From M3007 sp041741155 (GTDB lineage Bacteria; Bacteroidota; Bacteroidia; Chitinophagales; Saprospiraceae), in assembly GCA_041741155.1 (NCBI GenBank), contig JBGSKO010000146.1:1-21115 (forward strand): DNA of 21,115 nucleotides, given 5' to 3'. Shown piece after piece: positions 14,112 through 21,115 of this stretch. Every line of letters starts with the position of its first letter. Position 1 is the first letter of the stretch. The notes beneath the pieces are model-generated. The model searched no databases. It saw only the letters and a program-made list of their open reading frames with translations, and was not told where the DNA came from. Made by a program: the position numbers and the translations under genes.

Positions 14112-15512
14112 ATGAACTTCGACCTTATCGTTATCGGCAGCGGCCCTGGCGGCTACGTAGCTGCCATCCGCGCCTCCCAACTCGGCCTCAACACCGCCAT
14201 CATCGAACGCGAAAGCCTCGGCGGCATCTGCCTCAACTGGGGCTGTATCCCCACCAAAGCCCTGCTGAAAAGCGCCCAGGTATTTGAATACCTCAACCAT
14301 GCCGGCGACTACGGCATCAAAATCGAAGGTAAAGCCGAAGCCGACTTCGACGCCATGATCAAGCGCAGCCGCGGCGTAGCCGACGGGATGAGCAAAGGCG
14401 TACAGTTTTTGATGAAAAAAAACAAGATCACTGTCATCATCGGCACCGGTAAGCTCGCCAAAGGCCCCAAAGTAGTGGTCACCGATGCGGAGGGCAAGGC
14501 GACCGAATACACGGCTAAAAACATCATCGTAGCTACCGGCGGTCGGGCCAAACAACTGCCCAATCTGCCCATTGACAGCAAAAAAATCATCGAATACCGC
14601 AAAGCTATGTCCCTCGAACAGCAGCCTAAGCGCATGGTAGTAGTGGGCGCAGGCGCTATCGGGGTCGAGTTCGGCTACTTCTACCATACCCTCGGCACCG
14701 AGGTATCCATCGTCGAGTTCCTCGAACAGGGCCTCGTGCCCCGTGAAGACCCCGATATCTCCAAGGAATTGGCCAAATTGTACACCCGCAAAGGCATGAA
14801 AGTGTTCGCCGGCTGGGCCGTCGAAAGTGTGGACACCTCCGGCAAGGAGGTCAAAGTGAACATGAAAAACCGAAAGGACGGCAAAACTGAAACCATCCTT
14901 TGCGACGTGGTACTGAGCGCCGCCGGCGTGACGCCCAACACCGAAAATATCGGACTGGAAGACCTCGGCATCGCTACCGACCGCGGCTACATCACCGTGG
15001 ACGACTACTACCAGACCAACGTGCCCGGCGTGTACGCTATCGGCGACGTACTGGCTACCCAGGCACTGGCACATGTGGCCAGCGCCGAAGCCATCACCTG
15101 TGTGGAAAAAATAGCCGGACACCACCCCGAAACGATAGACTACAACAACATCCCCGGCTGTACCTATTGTGCACCCGAAATTGCCTCGGTGGGCTATACC
15201 GAAGCCGCTGCCAAAGAAGCCGGTTACGAGGTACTGGTAGGCAAATTTCCGTTCACGGCCTCCGGAAAAGCTAAAGCCGGCGGCAACCCGGAAGGATTCG
15301 TAAAAGTGATTTTTGACAAAAAATACGGCGAATGGCTCGGCGCACACATGATCGGCGCCAACGTCACCGAAATGATCGCTGAAGTAGTCGTCGCCCGGAA
15401 ACTCGAAACCACCGGTCACGAAATTCTCAAAGCGATACACCCCCACCCTACCATGAGCGAAGCGATCATGGAAGCTACTGCGGCGGCGTACGGCGAGGTG
15501 ATTCACTTGTAG
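14112..15512 (+). CDS. lpdA: Dihydrolipoyl dehydrogenase (E3)
   Basis: FAD enzyme that reoxidises dihydrolipoamide with NAD+, the shared E3 component of 2-oxoacid dehydrogenase complexes and glycine cleavage. All key elements are visible in 466 residues. The FAD-binding GSGPGG is at 9-14. The redox disulfide CLNWGC has Cys40 and Cys45. ATGG is at 141-144. The NAD-binding GAGAIG is at 179-184. A second FAD segment with YAIGDV follows. The C-terminal catalytic dyad is His445 and Glu450 in HPHPTMSE. Length is standard. No E1 or E2 gene is adjacent, so the complex it serves is not indicated here. The next gene starts 14 bases after the stop, and an intrinsic terminator lies within that gene's first codons. 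Confidence 0.97.
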   Translation: MNFDLIVIGSGPGGYVAAIRASQLGLNTAIIERESLGGICLNWGCIPTKALLKSAQVFEYLNHAGDYGIKIEGKAEADFDAMIKRSRGVADGMSKGVQFLMKKNKITVIIGTGKLAKGPKVVVTDAEGKATEYTAKNIIVATGGRAKQLPNLPIDSKKIIEYRKAMSLEQQPKRMVVVGAGAIGVEFGYFYHTLGTEVSIVEFLEQGLVPREDPDISKELAKLYTRKGMKVFAGWAVESVDTSGKEVKVNMKNRKDGKTETILCDVVLSAAGVTPNTENIGLEDLGIATDRGYITVDDYYQTNVPGVYAIGDVLATQALAHVASAEAITCVEKIAGHHPETIDYNNIPGCTYCAPEIASVGYTEAAAKEAGYEVLVGKFPFTASGKAKAGGNPEGFVKVIFDKKYGEWLGAHMIGANVTEMIAEVVVARKLETTGHEILKAIHPHPTMSEAIMEATAAAYGEVIHL

Positions 15513-15526
15513 TAAAATTTGTTTCG

Positions 15527-16819
15527 ATGCGCACCCTACTCCAGTTAACCATTACCCTCCTGTTGCTGCCGGCAGCAGGAGGGTTTTCTTTTTTACGCGC
15601 ACAGTCTAACTGGACGCCCGGCTACATCGTAAGCACCAGGGGCGACACCACGTCCGGCTTGATTGACGACCAAAACTGGGAATACAACCCGCGGCAGATT
15701 CGATTCAAAAAAAAGGACAACGATGCCGTCGTGGTGTATGCCCCCCTGGATATTGCAGCGTTCAGCGTTCGGAACGAGCACTATTTCGGGCATAGCACCA
15801 CCGTGGACAAATCCCCGCACCGGCCAGGCGATCTGGTGCTGAATCCCGAACGTTTTCGACTTCCGGACACGGTTTTTCTCCGCGGCCTGGTGCTAGGTAA
15901 AACCAGTTTACTGTTTCTGAAAGACGAGCACGACAAAAACCATTTTTTCGTGCAGAAGGATACTCTCCTGGACGAATTGCTCAATCTGAAATATGCGATT
16001 GAAGAAAATGGAATTTTAAAAACACGGCACAAGCCTCAGTACCGGGGTCAGTTGCTCTACTATTTCGGCGACTGCCCCGAGTTGGACCGCAAGATCAAAC
16101 GGCTCAACTATTCCAGCTCCGACCTCTCGGCTATCGTGGCCAAATACAACACCTGCCGAGGTACGGCATCTGTGCTTGCCACCTCCCGGCGTGACCGCTT
16201 CAAATTTGAAATGCTGGCGATAGCGGGCATTAGCAGCACATCATTGCAAGTACAAAGCGACGTAAAATACGATATCGCACTGGCCTCCTGGGACAAAGCC
16301 TCCGTAAAGCCCGCAGTCGGTTTAGCCTTCAACCTCCGGGCGCCGCGCAACTTCGGCCGGTTTTCCTGGTACAATGAAATTATACGCAAAGCCCATGCCT
16401 TCCGCGAGACCATAGACAGCGAGCCAAGAACCCCGGAAACACATCGGATTGTGGATATAAATCTGGATTTTGTGTATCTCAAATGGAGTACGTTCTTGCG
16501 GTACCAGCATGTAAGCAACTGGAAAATACAGCCTTTCATTCAGGCCGGCCTTTCCACCGCAACGGCTTTATTCCAATACAATGCCACCAAAACGGTGGAT
16601 CGAAAGTTCTTTTCCACGCAAACCGTTACCTCGGAAAGCGCCCTATCAGTCGGCAACAGTTCGTCGGAAGGCGGATGGGGCATCGGCGTTGGCGCGTTTG
16701 GCTGGAACCGGCTCGGGCTGGAAGTGCGGTACGAATCCGGAAACGGGTTTTACAACCTGCTCGATATGTCCACGCGGACACACACTTTTTACTTTTTGGT
16801 GTCGTCCCGGTTGTTTTAG
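15527..16819 (+). CDS. Outer-membrane beta-barrel-type protein, function unknown
   Basis: A 430-residue protein with a signal peptide (about 1-26, ending LRAQ). The N-terminal domain (about 28-200) has the pattern GYIVSTRGDTTSGLIDDQNW (32-51), which I associate with uncharacterised Bacteroidota envelope proteins. From about 205 the sequence alternates aromatic and polar residues in strand-like stretches (FSWYNEIIRKAHAF, VDINLDFVYLKWSTFLRYQ, GWGIGVGAFGWNRLGLEVRY) and ends in Phe after SSRL. This fits an outer-membrane beta-barrel with a C-terminal Phe. No ligand or transport substrate can be inferred. The start follows lpdA by 14 bases. Codons 10-24 of the signal peptide overlap a strong terminator hairpin (15554-15596), so expression may depend on readthrough. 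Its stop overlaps that of the convergent gene by 4 bases. Confidence 0.8.
   Translation: MRTLLQLTITLLLLPAAGGFSFLRAQSNWTPGYIVSTRGDTTSGLIDDQNWEYNPRQIRFKKKDNDAVVVYAPLDIAAFSVRNEHYFGHSTTVDKSPHRPGDLVLNPERFRLPDTVFLRGLVLGKTSLLFLKDEHDKNHFFVQKDTLLDELLNLKYAIEENGILKTRHKPQYRGQLLYYFGDCPELDRKIKRLNYSSSDLSAIVAKYNTCRGTASVLATSRRDRFKFEMLAIAGISSTSLQVQSDVKYDIALASWDKASVKPAVGLAFNLRAPRNFGRFSWYNEIIRKAHAFRETIDSEPRTPETHRIVDINLDFVYLKWSTFLRYQHVSNWKIQPFIQAGLSTATALFQYNATKTVDRKFFSTQTVTSESALSVGNSSSEGGWGIGVGAFGWNRLGLEVRYESGNGFYNLLDMSTRTHTFYFLVSSRLF
15554..15596 (+). terminator. Intrinsic terminator inside signal-peptide codons
   Basis: ACCCTCCT (15554-15561) pairs with AGGAGGGT (15577-15584). Stacked on it, GCTG (15565-15568) pairs with CAGC (15573-15576) around CCGG, with GTT bulged. 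The T-tract TTTTCTTTTTT (15584-15594) follows at once. Its position 42 bases after the lpdA stop suits termination of lpdA. It also encodes roughly LLLLPAAGGFSFL of the following gene. Confidence 0.75.
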
Positions 16820-18075
16820 TGCAATTGAATTACGCTGGCACACACTTGTTTCCCCTGTGCATCCTGAACTCGCAACAGATACCCCCCCGGCACCATCTGC
16901 GGCAACGCAATTGAGCTATTCCCGCTGTCTTGCCACACGCAGCGGCCACCGGTATCCCACAGTTCCACGCGGGTTTTGGCAGGTATTTCTTCCAAAAAAA
17001 CAAGCGTCTGCCCCGCCCGAACTGGATTGGGCGACACCCGGCAAGACCGGGGTGCTTCCCGATGTACATTCTGGACAGGTAAAAAAACTGGCGGCAGCCA
17101 CTGCGCCACCTCGAAGGCGTAAAGTCGCGGCGGCACGGTAATCGGCGAGCCGAGTACCGTCACCGTCAACTCCTCATTGGAAATATACCCGGAACCGTTG
17201 CTGCGAAAACACAGCCCCTCCACCTGGCCCGAAAACGGCGCGAGGCCCAGCCCAATGCGGCGTTTGTTGCCGTTGAAAAACAGTCCGTTGGCGTGGTCGA
17301 ACAGCAGCCACATAAATAGTGCGGCATTGTCGGTGCGGTATCCCAGCAGCAGCAGCACGCCCGAGGCTGACATGTCGGCGCCGGTGATAAGGCCATCCGC
17401 CGGGAGTATCTCGCGTTTGCGCGCAAGGTGGGCGCCCGCCGTTGCCGGTAGCGTGTAGTGCACGGTTTGCTGCCCGATCCAGTCCTTGGTAAACAGGTGC
17501 AGCGTGTCGTTGTGCCAAAGCATGGCCTCGCAATCGAACGGCGTGTTGTTGGAAGTTTGCGGCGAAAAATCGGTCTGATCCTCGTAGGCAAATTCGATGA
17601 CCCCGACCTGGGCGGCAGGCACCGTTACCGCGCTGCCGGAGGGGATGGCTGACAGCGGGAACTTATAGATTTTCAGGTCGGTGCGGTTGCCGCTGAAGTT
17701 GTTCCCAAAGTCGCCGATGTAAAAATATACGCCGTCAAAAGCCATGTCTTCCCAGTCCACATTGGTTGCGCCGCCGATGGTCACGGTTTGCAAAATGGCG
17801 TTGGTCAAAGTGTCCACCTGGTACAAAAAGGGGCCGTCACCGCTGTCGTTGTGCGTCCAGAGCCGCCCGTCGGCCAGTATCAGGCCGGAGGTTTCCTTGA
17901 CTGTACCGGACAGCATCGTTTTGGTCGTCAGCGTATAGTTGGTGGCGGCATACAGGCAACTGCCGTCATTTAGGGTAGCGCCGGGATCGTAGTTGAGTGC
18001 CTGGGGGTCTGGGCACCCGGGCTGGGCCATGGCAGTGCCGAAGGAAAAAAGCAAAAGTGGAATAAAAAAGCGCAT
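16816..18075 (-). CDS. T9SS-secreted protein, probable beta-propeller-like domain
   Basis: A 419-residue exported protein from the Met at 18075 (MRFFIPLLLFSFGTAMAQ, signal peptide). A longer frame starting at 18192 would place a non-secretory leader before it and overlap the upstream gene, so I reject that start. Mature residues 20-41 form a short Cys-containing motif, GCPDPQALNYDPGATLNDG then SC, seen in secreted Bacteroidota proteins. A long region rich in Trp/Asp/Gly follows (about 45-335, e.g. WEDMAFDGVYFYIGDFGNN 108-126), suggesting a beta-propeller-like fold (inference). The last 72 residues, from SPNPVRAGQT at 348, are a type IX sorting domain of the SPNP...GGYLLRV type. This directs export across the outer membrane. 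No catalytic residues recognised. Confidence 0.85.
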   Translation of the reverse strand: MRFFIPLLLFSFGTAMAQPGCPDPQALNYDPGATLNDGSCLYAATNYTLTTKTMLSGTVKETSGLILADGRLWTHNDSGDGPFLYQVDTLTNAILQTVTIGGATNVDWEDMAFDGVYFYIGDFGNNFSGNRTDLKIYKFPLSAIPSGSAVTVPAAQVGVIEFAYEDQTDFSPQTSNNTPFDCEAMLWHNDTLHLFTKDWIGQQTVHYTLPATAGAHLARKREILPADGLITGADMSASGVLLLLGYRTDNAALFMWLLFDHANGLFFNGNKRRIGLGLAPFSGQVEGLCFRSNGSGYISNEELTVTVLGSPITVPPRLYAFEVAQWLPPVFLPVQNVHREAPRSCRVSPNPVRAGQTLVFLEEIPAKTRVELWDTGGRCVWQDSGNSSIALPQMVPGGYLLRVQDAQGKQVCASVIQLH

Positions 18076-18140
18076 CGGGAGACCGTAGATAAGTTCGGGC
18101 AAAAGTAAGGTTCCGTGGTGTACTCTGGTGTCCATTCCGG

Positions 18141-19592
18141 TTATCCCATGACCGGTGGTACTGCGGTGGGTTCTAATTTTGCCAGCAACCACTCTTTTTC
18201 CGGCAGAACGGGCACCTGCCGGATTTCATCTGCCAGTGCTTGTCTGTTTTTCCGGATTTTGAGGTTTGTGGTGTACAGTTTGATGATAAAATGCAGGAAC
18301 AGCCGGTTTGGCTCGATGTAACTGCGCGGAATACCTTTTTTGTGCGCTGCCAAAAATTTGCGAAAACTGTTCACCAAATCATCAAGCAGGTCATTCATAC
18401 GCAATTCGAAATAGCACATCAGCCGCATGCGGCGCTCGTCCATTTTGGTAAACAGACTATCGTAATGCAGGCTGTTGATCAATTCCAGTGCCCGAACAAA
18501 GTCTTGTTGTTCAAAGTGCAGGTACGCTTTGCAAAGGGTAACAATATCGTCGCGCTCGAGGTAGGTCGGCACAATACGCGATGCGTTTTCCTCCAAAAAA
18601 CGTTGTACCCAGCCGAACTCCCGTAGTTTTAGCCCCACAATGGTAATGTTGCGCAGCATTACCGGCGAGAGGTACCCGTTCACATACAAGACGTTCTGTG
18701 CCAATTGTTCTTTGTACAGGTCGAATAAAGCACCAAAATACGTTTGGCGGTCGGTAAAAACAGCCCGGGCCGTATTGGCCAGGTAGGAATACAAAATACG
18801 GAGATTCGGCGCCCCAAGTTGTGCCTCCTGTTCCCGGATAGCCATTTTCAGGTTTTGAAAATGTGCCAAATCCGGGTGATCTACCAGGCGCAACGCCAGG
18901 AACCAGATGCGGATATTGCCATCGTCCAACAAGTCGGAATGATGGAGCCAATCCAGAAACTGTTGTTTCTGCGAGTAGTCGAACTGGACATTGATGCGCA
19001 GTTCTGAATTTTTGGCAATACAATACACCTGTAGTTTTGACAAGGCATAGTAGGCATCCAGCGATCGGTTTTGCCGGCTCAAATTGTAGTCTGGATGCGA
19101 CTTATCCTGCACCATATTGTGGTAGGTGGACATCTCCGACTCGATCAGCAACCGGTGCCGGAAGTAATATTCTGCCCGGTAAGGGCTTGCTTCCAGTTGT
19201 ACGTCAGCTTCATGCAACAACTTTGGTATCTGATCCACCATACCCTTTCGGTTGAAAAACTGTACCAGGTAAAGTTCCTTTTGAACGGGTTGCCGCGACA
19301 ACTCTGCTTGCACGATAAATTCTTTTGCCAGTGCAAGCAGTTGGGACATGACTTTGGCCACCGCCAACTGGGGATCTGTCTGCAGCGAACGGGAGCCAAA
19401 AATAAACTGATACGCTTGAGGATAATCAAGTTGGACGTGCGCAAACTTCGGTGCATACTGGAGCAAAAAATCCAACAATGCCCGTGTGGACTCCCGGTTA
19501 TTAAAATATGGTGCATCCACCATCAACTTGAACTGCCGCAACTCCTTCATGGAAAAACAAGACAGCAAGTTGATCAATTTTGAGTCTCTCAT
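18141..19592 (-). CDS. Large helical protein of unknown function
   Basis: A 483-residue protein with no signal peptide or membrane helix, so probably cytoplasmic. It is predicted mostly alpha-helical, with many Leu, Gln, Arg and Tyr residues and repeating helix-turn-helix-like units that could be a TPR-like solenoid. The N-terminus, with FSMKELRQFKLMVDAPYFNN (13-32), resembles a recurrent pattern in uncharacterised Bacteroidota proteins (KEL..F..FV.SP.FN), as I recall it. I know of no assigned function. The ATG at 19592 is preceded by a perfect minus-strand -7 box at 19680-19687 with a leader of about 80 bases. It is divergent from the 19789 gene and followed after 65 bases by the T9SS protein gene on the same strand. 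Confidence 0.82.
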   Translation of the reverse strand: MRDSKLINLLSCFSMKELRQFKLMVDAPYFNNRESTRALLDFLLQYAPKFAHVQLDYPQAYQFIFGSRSLQTDPQLAVAKVMSQLLALAKEFIVQAELSRQPVQKELYLVQFFNRKGMVDQIPKLLHEADVQLEASPYRAEYYFRHRLLIESEMSTYHNMVQDKSHPDYNLSRQNRSLDAYYALSKLQVYCIAKNSELRINVQFDYSQKQQFLDWLHHSDLLDDGNIRIWFLALRLVDHPDLAHFQNLKMAIREQEAQLGAPNLRILYSYLANTARAVFTDRQTYFGALFDLYKEQLAQNVLYVNGYLSPVMLRNITIVGLKLREFGWVQRFLEENASRIVPTYLERDDIVTLCKAYLHFEQQDFVRALELINSLHYDSLFTKMDERRMRLMCYFELRMNDLLDDLVNSFRKFLAAHKKGIPRSYIEPNRLFLHFIIKLYTTNLKIRKNRQALADEIRQVPVLPEKEWLLAKLEPTAVPPVMG

Positions 19593-19679
19593 AAGTATGC
19601 ATTTCTCCCGTTTTGAAGGTAATTTAACAAAAGCACAAGTATTTGTTTTTCAATTTTTTACCTGTCTTTAAATCGGACA

Positions 19680-19687
19680 CAAATGTA
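19680..19687 (-). promoter_or_regulatory. Putative -7 box for the 18141-19592 gene
   Basis: The minus strand reads TACATTTG, a perfect TAnnTTTG match. The identical octamer occurs on the plus strand at 19744-19751, making a symmetric divergent pair. Confidence 0.55.
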
Positions 19688-19743
19688 AAAACCCAAGGGA
19701 ATTTCACAAAAAAATGTGTTCGGCAGTCGGGGTTTCACTACAC

Positions 19744-19751
19744 TACATTTG
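19744..19751 (+). promoter_or_regulatory. Putative -7 box for the 19789-20832 gene
   Basis: TACATTTG matches TAnnTTTG, 37 bases before the ATG. It mirrors the box at 19680-19687, with 56 bases between them that must hold both -33 regions. Confidence 0.55.
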
Positions 19752-19788
19752 TTGCTAATGTTCATTTCACCTGTTCAGACAAGTTAAC

Positions 19789-20832
19789 ATGCGAATGTTT
19801 TTCAATCCAGCACTTTCACTAAAATCCCGATTCCCGCTTTTCATACTTGTCTTTTTTTGCGCTTCTTACCTTACAGCCCAGGAGTGTGCGGCTGTCAAGA
19901 AATTTAAGGCTGCTCAATACAATCGCACGGAAGCTACATACCAATGGAGTTTTGCAGCCGATGCGCATTCGTACAAACTTTCGATTGACATCAACGGCAA
20001 ATCGTACCTGGCGGTAGAATTGCCCGGCTCGACCAAGTCTGCCGGCATCAAGTTCTCGCCACTGCTGAAGCACAACGATCAGGTACATGCCCAGATCACC
20101 AAATACTGCATGAGTGGAGGCGAAATGACCGCCGCATTCGACTTTATTATCATTGACGACGCCGTTGTGTACCTCACGGGTTCTACAACTGCGCTTCCGC
20201 CCTCACTGGTGGAACCTGTCAAAAAACTCAACGACAACCTCGTGCCGGCCGACACTATTTGTGGGCGATGCGACCCGGATTATTTCCGGCTCGAAGCGGG
20301 CTTTTACGGACCTTTTGGTATCGCCGTTGATACTGCAATTGGCCCAATCGAACAACTGCGCTTCCTCAAAAGCGAACTCTGCGGTTGCCTGGACGATGCC
20401 ATTGCATCCGGCATTCTCGATATCAATGGCGGTCCGGGGCCGCAATACAATGGAAACCCATTCCGCTGCCAACTCACGACATACCAGTTTGAAGAACTTG
20501 ATTGTACCCGAAAAAACCGGGAAGAGCGTAGCCTCCAACCAAAAGAATTTAATCAACACGCGCTTCATTTACAATTAATCCCTAATCCGGCATCGCAGTT
20601 CACACAGATCCAGTACCGCCTTTCTCAAGAAACAAACACGACGCTAGCCATTTATGACGTGGCCGGACGCCTGGTGCAAACGGTCGTGAACCACCGCACC
20701 GAACCCGCAGGCGATTATCAGATCGAATTCGATGCCAGCACTTTGTCCCCTGGTTTCTACTATTGTCTACTGCTGACCGCAGAGGGGGATGCCACAACCA
20801 CCGTACTCGTGGTGGCGCCAAAAAACCGGTAG
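19789..20832 (+). CDS. T9SS-secreted protein with sorting domain, function unknown
   Basis: A 347-residue exported protein. The signal peptide covers about 1-31 (ends SYLTAQ before ECAAV). Residues 33-125 look like a fibronectin-III/Ig-type beta domain, with ATYQWSFAADAHSYKLSIDI (49-68) as its core. The middle (about 155-245) has Cys-rich stretches CGRCD (158-162), CGC (198-200), Cys227 and Cys239, which may form disulfides. The C-terminal part from IPNPASQ (264-270) to the end, with YDVAGRLVQ and LSPGFYYCLLL, is a type IX sorting domain of the family linked to export and surface anchoring. The start ATG at 19789 is followed two codons later by another Met, so either is possible. It is transcribed from a divergent promoter pair and ends before a strong terminator. 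Function of the cargo is unknown. Confidence 0.87.
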   Translation: MRMFFNPALSLKSRFPLFILVFFCASYLTAQECAAVKKFKAAQYNRTEATYQWSFAADAHSYKLSIDINGKSYLAVELPGSTKSAGIKFSPLLKHNDQVHAQITKYCMSGGEMTAAFDFIIIDDAVVYLTGSTTALPPSLVEPVKKLNDNLVPADTICGRCDPDYFRLEAGFYGPFGIAVDTAIGPIEQLRFLKSELCGCLDDAIASGILDINGGPGPQYNGNPFRCQLTTYQFEELDCTRKNREERSLQPKEFNQHALHLQLIPNPASQFTQIQYRLSQETNTTLAIYDVAGRLVQTVVNHRTEPAGDYQIEFDASTLSPGFYYCLLLTAEGDATTTVLVVAPKNR

Positions 20833-20865
20833 TACTTGCTTGTAAAAAGTGGCAGGCATCACATC

Positions 20866-20903
20866 GCCTCAGCAACCATCTTGGTTGTTGAGGCTTTTTT
20901 CTT
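20866..20903 (+). terminator. Intrinsic terminator of the 19789-20832 gene
   Basis: GCCTCA (20866-20871) pairs with TGAGGC (20889-20894), and CAACCA with TGGTTG around a TCT loop, with one mismatch between the two helices. The run TTTTTTCTTT follows directly. It lies 34 bases past the stop codon. Confidence 0.9.
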
Positions 20904-20915
20904 TATGTAAAGCAA

Positions 20916-21115
20916 ACATGAGTCATCCCGAATTTTGAAAACAGTTGAATCGCCCTTTTTTCGAGATATACGGTGCGTATTGGGCGGGATGTTTTAGCAC
21001 CCAATGCCGGCGCATGTTTTTCCGATGTCCTTGTTTCCTTAAAAATTAGGAGTGTTCAGAAAACTGTGTCAGCCCGTTCAGAGCAAATTTAACACAGACA
21101 AACGCAGACTGCGGC
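20916..21115 (+). repeat. MITE-like repeat element, copy 3 (truncated by window end)
   Basis: Direct-orientation copy of the 10014-10360 element. It begins with the same terminal repeat, ACATGAGTCATCCCGAAT, just 12 bases after the terminator T-tract. It continues through the GC-rich palindrome and the inner repeat GTGTTCAGAAAACTGTGTCA into the first arm of the hairpin. Identity is high with scattered changes. The last three bases (GGC) differ from TAC in the other copies. The hairpin loop, second arm and right end are outside the window. Confidence 0.88.

Noticed and set aside
14091..15506. Long antisense frames, such as 471 codons opposite lpdA, 483 opposite accC/tex (7316-8767) and 329 opposite tex (8924-9913)
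   Set aside because: They mirror the codon pattern of well-supported genes on the other strand and their translations show no family motifs.
18076..18192. 39-residue extension of the T9SS protein
   Set aside because: It would precede a clear signal peptide and overlap the end of the 18141-19592 gene.

Overview
The window looks like a chromosomal piece from a member of the Bacteroidota, most likely a Saprospiraceae/Chitinophaga-type lineage (inference). Four signs support this. Two secreted proteins end in a type IX secretion (T9SS) C-terminal sorting domain. One lipoprotein has a lipobox followed by CKKD. Most upstream regions carry a Bacteroidota-type -7 box TAnnTTTG, often as TACCTTTG, and Shine-Dalgarno sites are not obvious. 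Gene content also fits: an FabH/EF-P/AccB/AccC cluster, orphan helical proteins and outer-membrane barrel proteins. I see no tRNA, rRNA, CRISPR array, phage gene or transposase gene.

Layout. 1-294: truncated copy of a repeat element. 317-685 (-): small four-helix membrane protein. 810-1598 (+): monofunctional peptidoglycan glycosyltransferase MtgA. 1658-2902 (+): exported amidohydrolase-like protein with a degenerate metal site. 2903-3047: long inverted simple repeat between convergent genes. 3048-3911 (-): UbiA-type prenyltransferase. 4021-9820 (+): housekeeping block fabH, efp, accB, accC, tex. FabH starts fatty-acid elongation from acetyl-CoA. AccB and AccC are the biotin carrier and biotin carboxylase that make malonyl-CoA. 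EF-P and Tex act in translation and RNA/transcription processes. 9821-10398: non-coding, with a structured stretch and the complete copy of the repeat element. 10399-11202 (-): lipoprotein. 11446-14014 (+): TPR protein directly followed by an MFS transporter. 14112-15512 (+): dihydrolipoyl dehydrogenase. 15527-16819 (+): outer-membrane barrel protein, converging with a 4-base overlap on a T9SS-secreted protein (16816-18075, -). 18141-19592 (-): helical protein of unknown function, divergent from a second T9SS cargo protein (19789-20832, +). 20916-21115: third repeat copy, cut by the window end.

The most unusual content is the repeat element. The complete copy is about 347 bp, has 21-bp terminal inverted repeats, a second inner pair of inverted repeats, and a 42-bp hairpin stem (41 of 42 positions paired) around a 24-base loop. 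It codes for nothing that is conserved between copies. In copy 1 the body of the element is inverted relative to copy 2, but the hairpin loop is not. The loop has therefore flipped between its arms independently of the body. Both ends of the window lie inside copies of this element, which suggests the contig was broken by it. Other points of interest are an intrinsic terminator embedded in the signal-peptide codons of the gene after lpdA, a structured non-coding candidate after tex, an amidohydrolase-like protein lacking its HxH motif, and an EF-P with Arg at the tip position.
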